A stretch of DNA of 64,000 nt from UBA6168 sp964508135. GTDB taxonomy: Bacteria; Bacteroidota; Bacteroidia; Chitinophagales; Saprospiraceae. Position numbers and translations under genes: made by a program. Positions 50,391-58,989 of the stretch are shown piece after piece. The stretch lies in the NCBI GenBank assembly GCA_964508135.1, contig CAZDSU010000016.1, positions 1-64,000 on the forward strand, read 5' to 3'. Numbering within the stretch: position 1 is the first letter of the stretch; the number at the start of each line of letters is the position of its first letter. The notes under the pieces were generated by a model, which searched no databases, was not told the origin of the DNA, and was given only the letters and a program-made list of their open reading frames with translations.

Positions 50391-52325
50391 ATGAGCAACA
50401 ACATCGCCACCCGCATCTACGACTTCCTGAAAAATTACCAACCGTTCAACCTGCTGGAACGGGAGGTGCTGCTGCAAGTGTCGGCCAGCGTGGTGGTCAA
50501 GTACTACGAGCCGGGGCAAGTGCTTTTCCGGCAGGACGGTGAGCCGGGGGCTTATTTTTTTGTGATGCGGGAGGGAGCGGTACACCTCTTCAAAGAGGAA
50601 AACGGCGTGGAAATACTGGTGGACGAATGTTGCGAGGGCGACATGTTCGGCATGAGGCCGCTGCTGGCCGGGCAGACTTACGCCTTCACGGGCAAAGCGG
50701 AGGAGGAATCACTGGTGTACGCTATTCCCATCGCCGTTTTTGCTCCCATTTTAAAAGAAAACCCAAAAGTTACCTGGTACCTCGCCAAGCACTTGGCCGT
50801 CGATGCTGGGCGCAGTTTTGCCAACCTGCACAAGGGCCACCTCTTTTTGGAGCAGGACAAATACCTCGATGGCCAGTTCAAATTGGTAGAAATCCAGTCC
50901 CTCGAAACGAGCAAGAAACCAGTGACCTGCCCACCCGATATGTCCATCCGAGAGGCTGCCATCGTGATGACGGAACACCGGGTCAGTTCCATCATCGTGG
51001 TGGACGACGAGGAGCGACCGCTCGGCATCGTGACCGACCGGGACATCCGCAGCAAAGTGGTGACTGGCAAACTGGACGCCTCGCAACCCGTGTCGGCGCT
51101 GATGTTCAGCCCTGTCGCCACTGTGGGCACGCAAGTGACGGTGGCCGACGTGCAAATTGAAATGGTGCGGAGCCGCACCAACCACCTTTGCGTCACGGAG
51201 GATGGCACAACCCAGAGCAAGGTGCTGGGCGTGTTGAGCGAGCACGACCTGTTGGTGATTCAGGGAAACAACCCGGCCATTTTGGTCCGTGAAATATTGC
51301 GGAGCGAAAACTCCACCGAACTGCGCCGCATACGGGAGCGCACGGAGCGGCTGCTGGAGCAGTACATTTACCAGGAGGTCAGCATTTCTTACATCTGCAA
51401 CATCATGTCGGAGGTGAACGACACGCTGGTGCGCCGGGCCATTGACCTTTCCGTTGAAGAGTTGGCGGAAGCCGGGCAAGCCCGTCCCGACGTCCCATTC
51501 GCCTGGCTCACCCTCGGCAGCGGTGGCCGCAAGGAGCAGCTCCTGCGCACCGACCAGGACAGCGCCTTGGTATTTGCCGATGTGCCGGACAAGGATTTAG
51601 AAAAAACACAGCAGTACTTTCTGGCGCTTGCCGAACGAGTGACCAAAGTGCTTTTCGAGGTAGGCTTCGATTATTGCTCTGGCAAAATGATGGCCAGCAA
51701 CCCGCTTTGGTGCAAATCCCTCTCGGATTGGAAGCAGCAGTTTGCCGATTGGATGCTCACCCCCGACCCGCAGCACGTGCGATACTGTACCATATTCATT
51801 GATTATCGTCCGGTGTATGGCGAGGAGGCGCTGGCGGATTTGCTCACGCAACATATTTTCGGTGTGCTTGACCACAATCCCGGCTTCCTTTCTTTCATGG
51901 CCAAGAGCGCCGTGGCGAACCCACCGCCACTCAGTTTTTTCCGCAATTTCGTGGTGGAGCAGAGCGGGGAGTACAAGGACAATTTCGACATCAAAAAACG
52001 GGCGATGCTGCCCCTAGCCGATGCCGCACGGGTGCTCATCCTGGAGGCCAAGGTTGGCAAAATCAACAACACGTTCCAGCGGTTCGAGCGGCTGGCCGAA
52101 CTGGAGGAACAGAACCGGGAATTGTTTGAGTCCGCTGCCGAAGCTTACGAAATCCTTATCCGCTACCGAACGTTGCAGGGCTTGAAAAACAAAAATTCGG
52201 GCCGGTATTTCAAACCCGAAGAACTCTCCAAAATGGAGCGACTGAACCTTAAAAACACTTTCCGCCCCATCGGTGACCTGCTCACGGTGCTGACGGTACG
52301 GTTTCAATTGGCATACCTGCGGTAG
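50391..52325 (+). CDS. cNMP-binding/CBS/DUF294 nucleotidyltransferase-like signalling protein
   Basis: A 644-residue cytosolic protein. A cyclic-nucleotide-binding domain (about 15-130, YYEPGQVLFRQDGEPGAYFFVMREG) is followed by two CBS modules (about 175-300, SIREAAIVMTEHRVSSIIVVDDEE; LGVLSEHDLL), then a DUF294 nucleotidyltransferase-like domain with LGSGGRKEQLLRTDQDSALVF (about 383-403) and the DUF294_C helical domain. The NTase motif GSGGR...DQDSAL has the two acidic residues expected of the fold. It probably senses nucleotide levels, like the GlnD-related family. The ATG at 50391 is preceded by a TACCTTCG -7-like motif at 50359. Confidence 0.9.
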   Translation: MSNNIATRIYDFLKNYQPFNLLEREVLLQVSASVVVKYYEPGQVLFRQDGEPGAYFFVMREGAVHLFKEENGVEILVDECCEGDMFGMRPLLAGQTYAFTGKAEEESLVYAIPIAVFAPILKENPKVTWYLAKHLAVDAGRSFANLHKGHLFLEQDKYLDGQFKLVEIQSLETSKKPVTCPPDMSIREAAIVMTEHRVSSIIVVDDEERPLGIVTDRDIRSKVVTGKLDASQPVSALMFSPVATVGTQVTVADVQIEMVRSRTNHLCVTEDGTTQSKVLGVLSEHDLLVIQGNNPAILVREILRSENSTELRRIRERTERLLEQYIYQEVSISYICNIMSEVNDTLVRRAIDLSVEELAEAGQARPDVPFAWLTLGSGGRKEQLLRTDQDSALVFADVPDKDLEKTQQYFLALAERVTKVLFEVGFDYCSGKMMASNPLWCKSLSDWKQQFADWMLTPDPQHVRYCTIFIDYRPVYGEEALADLLTQHIFGVLDHNPGFLSFMAKSAVANPPPLSFFRNFVVEQSGEYKDNFDIKKRAMLPLADAARVLILEAKVGKINNTFQRFERLAELEEQNRELFESAAEAYEILIRYRTLQGLKNKNSGRYFKPEELSKMERLNLKNTFRPIGDLLTVLTVRFQLAYLR

Positions 52326-52466
52326 TTGTTTGACGCTAAAAGTAAATGACAAAATCAGGTTTGATTCACTGATTTTAAACACTTACAAAACAGCAGTTTT
52401 TGACACTTACGCCATTTACTTCTTTATGAAAAATTGGTAACTTGGCTGTCCTCTCGCTTGGAACAA

Positions 52467-53189
52467 ATGCCGAATATGCAACCTTCAATCTACCGAAACC
52501 CATCCATTGACATCCTCGGCCTGCGGGTTGACGAGCCAATCACCATGCTGACCGATGTGCTGGTGACCGTGGTTTGTTGGTATGCCTTTTACAAATTGGG
52601 CAAAATGAAAGACCCCATGAATGGAGGCCCCACAGGGGCAAGCCGTGCCTCCATTCTTCGGCTCGTGCGTGGCTATTTTTTGACGATGGGCATGGCCACG
52701 CTGCTGGGGGGCGTCATTGGCCACAGCTTCAACTACGCCCTGAGCATTTACTGGAAAATTCCCGGCTGGTACGTCAGCATGTTTTCCGTAGCCCTGCTCG
52801 AAAGGGCGTCCATCTTCCATGCGTTTCCGTTGATTCGGCCAAGCCTTGCCCGCTTTTTCGCCGTTGTGAACATTGTAGAGCTGCTTTTCTTCCTCGTCAT
52901 TTCCGTCGCCACCATGAATTTTTACTTCGTAATGGGCCACGCTGCCTACGGCATCCTGATTGTCACCGGCGGATTTCAGGGCTATGTTTTTTACCGTACA
53001 AGGCACGAAGGGAGCAGGCTGTTTTTGATGGGCATAATCATGTCAACCATCGGCGCATTGTTTTTTGTAATGCAATGGGCGCCCAGCATTTGGTTCAACC
53101 ACATGGACATCGCCCACGTAATGATGGCCGTGGCATGCTGGTATTTTTATTTGGGTGGGAAAAAAATCGTGGAAAAGCCAATTGGCTAG
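52467..53189 (+). CDS. Uncharacterised multi-pass membrane protein
   Basis: A 240-residue protein with about seven hydrophobic helices (for example ITMLTDVLVTVVCWYAFYKL; LMGIIMSTIGALFFVMQW; MMAVACWYFYLGG). Histidines near the ends of several helices (GHSFNYALS; GHAAYG; HMDIAH) resemble heme- or metal-ligating membrane proteins, but no family name can be given. A TTG at 52434 is another possible start; 52467 is the first ATG before the conserved region. It follows the cNMP/CBS gene by 141 bp. Confidence 0.65.
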   Translation: MPNMQPSIYRNPSIDILGLRVDEPITMLTDVLVTVVCWYAFYKLGKMKDPMNGGPTGASRASILRLVRGYFLTMGMATLLGGVIGHSFNYALSIYWKIPGWYVSMFSVALLERASIFHAFPLIRPSLARFFAVVNIVELLFFLVISVATMNFYFVMGHAAYGILIVTGGFQGYVFYRTRHEGSRLFLMGIIMSTIGALFFVMQWAPSIWFNHMDIAHVMMAVACWYFYLGGKKIVEKPIG

Positions 53190-53232
53190 TCTTCACTTTT
53201 TCCAAAATGCCACAAGGTTGGGAAATCGTCCA

Positions 53233-54195
53233 TCATTCGTCTTCCTCTTCCTTAATTTCCGTTTTCAAGTCCCTGTTTGCTGCGATGCTTGCGTTCAGCT
53301 CGAAGCCAATTTGCAGGATGAGGCAGTTTAGCTGAATCCATAGCATCAGCACGATGATGGTGCCGATGGAGCCGTACACCTTATTGTAGGTGCCGAAGGA
53401 ATTGACGTAGAATGAAAAGGCCAGTGAAGTGGTGATGGAGAGTATGGTGGCCAGGGTAGAGCCGGGCGTTATCCATCGGAACTTGTTTTTTAGGGCAGCG
53501 CCGTACCGGTAAATCAGGGCAATGCTGAAGTAGAACAGTGTCAGGATGACCGCCCAACGGAACACTTCGATGGTCGTCGCGGTGGTGAAGTCGAGGTGGA
53601 GGTGGTCAGCCACCCAGTTGATAATAAAGTCGCCCAAGATGATGAGCACCACAGAGCCTGACAAAAGCAAGCCCAACTGAAACGTCAGCCCAATGGCAAT
53701 TAGCCGATTCTTCCAACCTGGCCGCGTTTGGAATACCGGGATATGCGTTTTCTCAAAGCCCTCCATCATGGCCATCATGCCATTGGAGGAGAAATAAATA
53801 GCAAGCACAAAACCCAATGACAGGAAACTTGAGCTGGGCTTTACCATTTCTTTGATGTTGGCTTGGAGTTCTATCCCAGCATCGTTGGGCATGATAAGGG
53901 TGATGTAACCGTTGATTTCGTGTTCAAAATTCTCGTAAATGGGCAGGTAAGTGGCCACCGTGAACAGGAAGATAATGGCCGGGAACAACGATAGAAAGAA
54001 GCTGAACGCCATCGCATTTGCCCTCGTAAAAAGGGTGATGCGCTTCGATTCGTTGTACAAAAACACCACTACATCGTACAATGGCACTCCAAAAAACCCG
54101 GGGAACGATTGCGTCTTCGCCCAGTTCAACACCGCCTGCACCCAAGGGTGCTTCTCGAAGGCATCGGCGAATTGCTGGTAGGTTGGTAGGCGCAC
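53233..54195 (-). CDS. YihY/BrkB-family inner-membrane protein
   Basis: A 320-residue integral membrane protein with six helices. The family hallmarks are ANAMAFSFFLSLFPAIIFLF near residue 60, GAALKNKFRWITPGSTLATIL near 235 and a long acidic C-terminal tail (KTEIKEEEDE). Formerly annotated as ribonuclease BN or virulence factor BrkB; the actual function is unknown and may involve transport. It is convergent with the membrane-protein gene upstream (44-bp gap) and divergent from LptF. Confidence 0.9.
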   Translation of the reverse strand: MRLPTYQQFADAFEKHPWVQAVLNWAKTQSFPGFFGVPLYDVVVFLYNESKRITLFTRANAMAFSFFLSLFPAIIFLFTVATYLPIYENFEHEINGYITLIMPNDAGIELQANIKEMVKPSSSFLSLGFVLAIYFSSNGMMAMMEGFEKTHIPVFQTRPGWKNRLIAIGLTFQLGLLLSGSVVLIILGDFIINWVADHLHLDFTTATTIEVFRWAVILTLFYFSIALIYRYGAALKNKFRWITPGSTLATILSITTSLAFSFYVNSFGTYNKVYGSIGTIIVLMLWIQLNCLILQIGFELNASIAANRDLKTEIKEEEDE

Positions 54196-54342
54196 TAAGC
54201 TTGAAATTGGAAATTAGGAAATTAGTAATTGAGCGCAAAGCTAGGAAATGAGCGGGTTTGATTTACTAGATGAGCTTGATTTGATTAATGAGGCAGGTTC
54301 ATGCCAATCCTTACCAAAAAGCAAAACTTGCACCATTAGCCG

Positions 54343-54350
54343 TAGTTTTG
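54343..54350 (+). promoter_or_regulatory. Candidate -7 element for the LptF/G gene (TAGTTTTG)
   Basis: A TAnnTTTG match about 100 bp before the TTG start of the permease. It lies downstream of the ATG at 54248, which argues against that longer start. Confidence 0.45.
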
Positions 54351-54451
54351 CCGTTCAACATGGACGAAGTGGGTTCGTCACGCTGGTGAAAAGCATCCAG
54401 TTGATTGCACCGCACCCCCACTACCGACCACCGTCAACCGTTAATGTTAAA

Positions 54452-56167
54452 TTGAAAAAGTTAGACAAACTCCTAATCACGTCATTCATACCGCCGTTCA
54501 TCGTGACGTTTTTCATCGCACTGTTCGTGTTTGTGATGCAAACGCTATGGCTGTACATTGACGATATTGCTGGCAAGGGGGTTGGTTTTTTCCTGCTCAC
54601 GGAGTTGGTGGCCTACCTTTCGGTGAGCATGATTCCGCTTTCGCTGCCGGTAGCGGTGCTCATCTCGTCGGTGATGGTGCTGGGCGACTTGGCCGAGCGC
54701 TACGAGCTGTCGAGCATGAAATCAGCGGGGGTCTCGCTGTGGCGGACGATGCGCCCACTGATGGCCATCACGGCGTTAATTGGTGTTTTTTCCTTCTTTT
54801 GCTCCAATTATTTCATCCCCGTTTCCAACCTAAAATTCAAGTCACGCCTCTACGACATCCGGCAGCAGAAGCCTGCACTGAGCTTGGAGGAAAGCCTTTT
54901 CAACCAGGATTTCCAGGGGTTTTCCATCCGAATTGGCGACAAAATGCCCGACAACAGCACCATCAAAAATGTGCTGTTGTACGACAACGCCGCGGCCAGC
55001 CAGTCCCAGCTTTCGATGGTAGCGGCGGACAGCGGCAGGATGTTCGGCTCCGATGACCACAAGTACTTCGTGATGCAGCTTTACAACGGGCAGCAACTTT
55101 CGGAGCCGAAGCCCATCACCAAGGCGGGCAAGCGCAACTACCCGATGATGCGCTCCACCTTTGAATCGTGGACGAAAGTATTTGACCTCGACCAATTTGA
55201 ACTGGACCGCACGGACGAGAACCTCTTCAAATCGCACCACACCATGCTGAGCAACCGGCAACTGCTCGTCGCCATTGACTCCATTGACCTGGAAATAGTG
55301 GAAAAAGCAGGCAGGATGGCCGAAAGCAACAACCGCCATTTTTACTTTCTCAACAAGTTTGCGCAAGAGAAAAACAAGGAAAAAGCAAAGCAGGCAGAGG
55401 AGGAGAAGGGAGCCAGACTGGACTCCGCCTACGCCGCCACGAAGGATACCGCCGCTGGGCCAATTGGCAAACCTGAAACACTGAAAAAAGACAGTTCCGC
55501 TGCGCAAAAATCAACCACGAAGCAGCTACCGAAACTACCAAGAACCGTGCAACCCACGAAGCCCAAAAAGACAGTGGCTCCAAAGAAACCAGCCGGAAAC
55601 GACAAGGAACCCAACGCCAAAGTAAAGCCTGCACCACCCAAAAAACTCGAAGAGCCAGGTTACAAACAAGTACTCGACAAGCCGCTTGACCAGTACATCT
55701 CCTTCCTCGAAACCTTTGAGCTAAACAGGCGGAAAGAGCTGCTGGAGAAGGCCCGCAGCCCCATCAACGTCATACAGGACCAGGCGGCAACCACCCTGCG
55801 TTCGCTTGAAAAGACCAAAGAATCAAGGGTGAAGCACGTTTTTGAGTTCCATTCCAAGTTCAGCTTGGCAATGGCTTGCCTGATTTTTTTGTTCGTGGGG
55901 GCGCCGATGGGGGCCATTGTGCGCAAAGGTGGGTTCGGTTGGCCGCTGCTGATTTCCATCGTGTTCTTCATGCTGTTCATCGTCATCAGCATTTTCAGCA
56001 AAAATATTGCGGAGCGCTTTGTCATTGACGCCATACTGGCCGCTTGGATGAACTGCTTGGTGGTGTTCCCAATGGGCCTTGCGCTCACCTATTGGGCCAT
56101 GCGGGACATGGGCGTGTCGCAAATCGCCGAGTTTTTCAAGTTCAAATGGCTTTCCAAAAAAAGGTAG
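54452..56167 (+). CDS. LptF/LptG-family LPS export permease (YjgP/YjgQ)
   Basis: A 571-residue permease of the Lpt machinery that extracts lipopolysaccharide from the inner membrane. It begins LKKLDKLLITSFIPPFIVTFF, the standard family N-terminus with TTG in place of ATG; an in-frame ATG at 54248 adds 68 residues without similarity and lies upstream of the promoter motif. Helices 1-3 (AGKGVGFFLLTELVAYLSVS), a periplasmic jellyroll, and helices 4-6 near the C-terminus (FSLAMACLIFLFVGAPMGAI) are present. Between them is an extra Lys/Pro-rich disordered segment (about 305-400). The ATPase LptB is not in the window. Confidence 0.88.
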   Translation: MKKLDKLLITSFIPPFIVTFFIALFVFVMQTLWLYIDDIAGKGVGFFLLTELVAYLSVSMIPLSLPVAVLISSVMVLGDLAERYELSSMKSAGVSLWRTMRPLMAITALIGVFSFFCSNYFIPVSNLKFKSRLYDIRQQKPALSLEESLFNQDFQGFSIRIGDKMPDNSTIKNVLLYDNAAASQSQLSMVAADSGRMFGSDDHKYFVMQLYNGQQLSEPKPITKAGKRNYPMMRSTFESWTKVFDLDQFELDRTDENLFKSHHTMLSNRQLLVAIDSIDLEIVEKAGRMAESNNRHFYFLNKFAQEKNKEKAKQAEEEKGARLDSAYAATKDTAAGPIGKPETLKKDSSAAQKSTTKQLPKLPRTVQPTKPKKTVAPKKPAGNDKEPNAKVKPAPPKKLEEPGYKQVLDKPLDQYISFLETFELNRRKELLEKARSPINVIQDQAATTLRSLEKTKESRVKHVFEFHSKFSLAMACLIFLFVGAPMGAIVRKGGFGWPLLISIVFFMLFIVISIFSKNIAERFVIDAILAAWMNCLVVFPMGLALTYWAMRDMGVSQIAEFFKFKWLSKKR

Positions 56168-56270
56168 GCAGCGGTTTGATTTTTTGCAAAAAAAAAACGG
56201 GATACGACCCGACAGCCGCTCCCGATTTTAACTTAATACACTGAATATCAATAAATTACAGTGTTTGATG

Positions 56271-56698
56271 TGACCCCGCCTGGAATCGAACCAGGGGCCA
56301 TCTGCTTAGCTTACCAGCTACGGCTTTCGCCGCTCCCGGTATAAAACCGAGATTTGTGGTCTGGACTATATCTTCACCATTTCAGGTGCAGTGCGTATAG
56401 TCTCTACGGAACCTCCCGATAATCATCCACCAAGTGAACCTTTGCGAATTGATTGTTCTTCGGTGTCCTTACCCTAAGGCTGAAATATCAGCCGAAGCCT
56501 TCAAGACACCTAAATCGCCTTTCGTTTTTGTGTGATGTTCTCTCATCAAGCAAAAATACAAAACGATAGAAAGTTTCCTCGGTATTGCCATTTTAAAGGT
56601 TTCACCGAAACAGCACTGTCCACTCGATACGTTTTTGTTTCCGCATCGAGGCTCCTACAACTTAAAGGCAGATGCTCTATCCGCTGAGCTACGGGGCC
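56271..56698 (-). tRNA. tRNA-Arg (anticodon TCT) interrupted by a group I intron
   Basis: 5' exon 56665-56698 (GGCCCCGTAGCTCAGCGGAT... ending CTGCCTT) and 3' exon 56271-56309 (CTAAGCAGATGG..., T-arm CCTGG-TTCGATT-CCAGG, acceptor CGGGGTC, A73). Spliced, the anticodon arm is TCTGC-CTTCTAA-GCAGA with anticodon TCT (codon AGA). The acceptor pairs in full with one G-T. The intron lies between bases 34 and 35. CCA is not encoded. The rest of the 706-bp gap 56168-56872 holds only AT-rich flanks. Confidence 0.9.
56310..56664 (-). ncRNA. Group I self-splicing intron (355 nt, no ORF)
   Basis: On the minus strand the 3' part contains AAGATATAGTCC, the conserved S element, and its P7 partner GACTATA (56396-56402 with 56364-56370). 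P8 is CACC-TGAAAT-GGTG. P3 is CAGTGC (56613-56618) with GCACTG (56389-56394). The 5' exon ends in U and the intron ends in G (56310), as group I splicing requires. No homing endonuclease frame is present. Confidence 0.88.
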
Positions 56699-56872
56699 AA
56701 ACTTGCAATGAACTTTCGGCGGCAAATGTAGGGCATAAGTCCAATGCATTTACCATCCAGCACAGCGAAAAACTTCAAAACCGTGCTCTAAGTTCCGATT
56801 TGCCAGCAATTCCCTACCTTGTTCGCCATTCACAATCTTTGTCATTCCCGAAGGGAACCTCAAACCTTAAAC

Positions 56873-57562
56873 ATGAGCGTAAAAATCGAGGAAAGCTGGA
56901 AGGCTGCGCTCGCCGACGAATTTGAGCAGCCGTATTTTCAAGGCATCACCGCTTTTTTGAAAAAAGAGATTGCCGCTGGCAAGGCCATCTACCCACCGGG
57001 GTCACTGATTTTCAATGCCTTCAATACCACGCCGTTTGGCAAGGTGAAGGTCGTCATCCTCGGCCAAGACCCCTACATCAAGCCTGGCGAAGCGATGGGG
57101 TTGTCCTTCTCCGTGCCACGTGGCGTGGCCATACCACCTTCGCTCCGCAATATTTACAAAGAACTCCAGGACGACCTCGGCTCCACAGGAGTAAACTTCC
57201 CCATCCCCAAGTACGGCGACCTGACCCACTGGGCCGAGCAGGGCGTTTTCCTGCTGAACGCTGCACTAACCGTGGAGAAGGGCCTCTCCAACTCACACGC
57301 CAAATGCGGCTGGCACACTTTCACCGATGCTGTCATCCACCGACTCTCCGAAGCCCGTGACGGGCTGGTGTTCATGCTCTGGGGCAATTTTGCGAAGCAA
57401 AAAGCCACCCTGATTGACCCCTTCAAGCACCTCGTGCTGGAGGCTGCCCACCCCTCCCCACTCGCCGGTGGCGCCTTCAACGGCTGCCAACATTTCAGCA
57501 AGGCCAATGAGTTTCTGGCAGCGAATGGACAGACTACGATTGACTGGAAATTGGGAAATTGA
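56873..57562 (+). CDS. ung: Uracil-DNA glycosylase, family 1
   Basis: A 229-residue base-excision-repair enzyme that removes uracil from DNA. Length and overall sequence fit family 1: VVILGQDPY (catalytic Asp and Tyr), GVFLLNAALTVEKG, LVFMLWGNFAKQK and the C-terminal HPSPLAGGAFNGCQHFSKAN with the catalytic His. One deviation: the usual GQDPYHG reads GQDPYIK, replacing the His after the Tyr. The start at 56873 is the Met before VKIEESW; the upstream DNA holds a TTCCCGAAGGGAA palindrome. The last residues (KLGN) come from an AATTTC-unit repeat. Confidence 0.93.
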   Translation: MSVKIEESWKAALADEFEQPYFQGITAFLKKEIAAGKAIYPPGSLIFNAFNTTPFGKVKVVILGQDPYIKPGEAMGLSFSVPRGVAIPPSLRNIYKELQDDLGSTGVNFPIPKYGDLTHWAEQGVFLLNAALTVEKGLSNSHAKCGWHTFTDAVIHRLSEARDGLVFMLWGNFAKQKATLIDPFKHLVLEAAHPSPLAGGAFNGCQHFSKANEFLAANGQTTIDWKLGN

Positions 57563-57625
57563 GAAATTGGGAAATTGTGTTCCGTGTTCAATTTCCGAAT
57601 TTCTCAATTTCCAATTTCCAAACTC
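57541..57625. repeat. AATTTC/GAAATT inverted repeat between ung and lolD
   Basis: GAAATTGGGAAATTGAGAAATTGGG mirrored by AATTTCTCAATTTCCAATTTCC. It forms the 3' ends of both convergent genes (ung KLGN, lolD LEIGN) and can serve as a bidirectional hairpin terminator. Confidence 0.75.
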
Positions 57626-58263
57626 CCATCGCTCATGCGCACCGTCCGGTCGCTCATGGCGGCCAATTCCATGTTGTGGGTGACGATTAGGAAGGTTTGG
57701 TCAAAATCTTTGCGAAGCTGAAAAATAAGCTGGTGAAGCTCTTGGGAGGAAGCCGTGTCGAGGTTGCCGGTCGGCTCGTCGGCGAAGATGACGGAAGGCT
57801 GGTTCATGAGCGCACGGGCGACGGCCACCCGCTGCTGCTCGCCGCCAGAGAGCTGGGTGGGCTTGTGGGTGAGGCGGTCGGAAAGGCCGAGGTAGTCCAG
57901 TAGCTCCTTGGCCCGTACCTGTGCTTCGGCCTCTGGCGTGCCCTTGATGAATGCAGGAATGCACACATTTTCTATCGCACTGAACTCTGGCAACAGGTGG
58001 TGGAACTGGAATACGAATCCGATGCGGGTGTTCCTGAATTTGGCCAACTCGTTGGTTGTCAGGGAATTAACATTCACCCCATCAAAAACGACCTCGCCCT
58101 CATCAGCCCGGTCGAGCGTACCGAGAATATGCAACAGGGTACTCTTGCCAGCCCCCGATTTGCCGACTATGCTTACGATTTCGCCCTTGCGGATTTCGAG
58201 GTCAACGCCCTTGAGCACCCGCAGGTCGCCGTAGGATTTGTGGATATTGGTCGCTTTTATCAT
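57604..58263 (-). CDS. lolD: LolD-like ABC transporter ATP-binding protein
   Basis: A 219-residue ATPase subunit of the LolCDE/MacB-type exporters that release lipoproteins from the inner membrane. Walker A GKSGAGKST is at about residue 35-43, the Q-loop in GFVFQFHHLLPEF, the signature LSGGEQQRVAVARAL at about 138-152, Walker B VIFADEPTGNLD and the switch His in LIVTHN. The LolC/E permease genes are not adjacent in this window, so lolD is assigned by similarity only. A family A palindrome ends 2 bp upstream of the start codon. Confidence 0.88.
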   Translation of the reverse strand: MIKATNIHKSYGDLRVLKGVDLEIRKGEIVSIVGKSGAGKSTLLHILGTLDRADEGEVVFDGVNVNSLTTNELAKFRNTRIGFVFQFHHLLPEFSAIENVCIPAFIKGTPEAEAQVRAKELLDYLGLSDRLTHKPTQLSGGEQQRVAVARALMNQPSVIFADEPTGNLDTASSQELHQLIFQLRKDFDQTFLIVTHNMELAAMSDRTVRMSDGSLEIGN

Positions 58264-58265
58264 TC

Positions 58266-58337
58266 ATTGTGGCCGCCCAATTTATTGGGCTGGCCGGATA
58301 GTTGGTCGGCCAGCCCAATAAATTGGGCGGCCACAAT
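58266..58337. repeat. Family A perfect palindrome, 31-bp arms, abutting the lolD start
   Basis: Left arm 58266-58296, 10-base loop, right arm 58307-58337, no mismatch (ATTGTGGCCGCCCAATTTAT... and mirror). Its terminal sequence is shared with 3961-4243 and 33318-33418. It ends 2 bp before the lolD ATG (58263 on the minus strand). Confidence 0.92.
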
Positions 58338-58823
58338 GGGCAAAAGTAAGCACAAAAAAAAGAGCGACGACATTTGATGCCTCGCTCTTGTAAGAAATCA
58401 CCCGACTGTTACTAAGAAGGCTAAAAACCACCTTCAGAGTATAAAAGATTGTATTACCATTTATTCTTAAACCATTTAACCCGATGACTGAAAAACTTAT
58501 CGTAGCTATTTCCAAATAATGCTAAAGTGTTATTGAAAACTTATATAGTAAGCTGCCTACCAAAGTCCTGTATGGCACTTGTTTATTCCGATGGGCAAAT
58601 TAACGTTCTTTTGACAACATCAAGGAAATTTTTTTAAGAAAATTTTAAGGATTTCCAAAAATTGCCCAATCCGATAGCACCCAAAGACGGCGAGAATGCC
58701 CATCCTGTTCGCAGCCATCCAACAACTCCGAATTTTCTTCTATTTTGGCGACCATTATAAATCCCATCGTGACGTTTCAGCGTGAAAAGTAATCTTTCTT
58801 CACCAAGGAACCTACGAAAAATT

Positions 58824-58900
58824 GCCCCTCCTCGCCGCCTTCGGCGGCTCGTCGGGGGATATTGTTTTTGGTGGCGTTCCGCCCCCAAACCCCCTATTTT
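58824..58900. repeat. GC-rich repeat G, copy 2
   Basis: The reverse complement of 19781-19856 (CCCCTCCTCGCCGCCTTCGG...; GGCGTTCCGCCCCC). The surrounding 650-bp gap 58338-58989 shows no gene, tRNA or clear terminator apart from this; it is AT-rich up to about 58700. Confidence 0.7.
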
Positions 58901-58989
58901 TCACGCTAAAATGTCATGAGCCACAAATCGAACAACCTTGCTGGAAAAAAATCAAGCACGTACCGCGCTACTTCTCTCAAATCATCAAC

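Noticed and set aside
54248..54451. ATG at 54248 as the start of the LptF/G gene.
   Set aside because: The extra 68 residues have no family similarity and the start lies upstream of the only promoter-like motif.
56271..56698. Reading the split tRNA as tRNA-Lys(UUU) by moving the splice sites one base.
   Set aside because: It would make the intron end in C rather than G, against the group I rule; the arm CTGCC-TTCTAA-GCAG is typical of tRNA-Arg(UCU).
58282..58888. Small minus-strand open frames in the lolD to GT39-like gap.
   Set aside because: They run through the family A palindrome and repeat G, have no recognisable domain and no start context.
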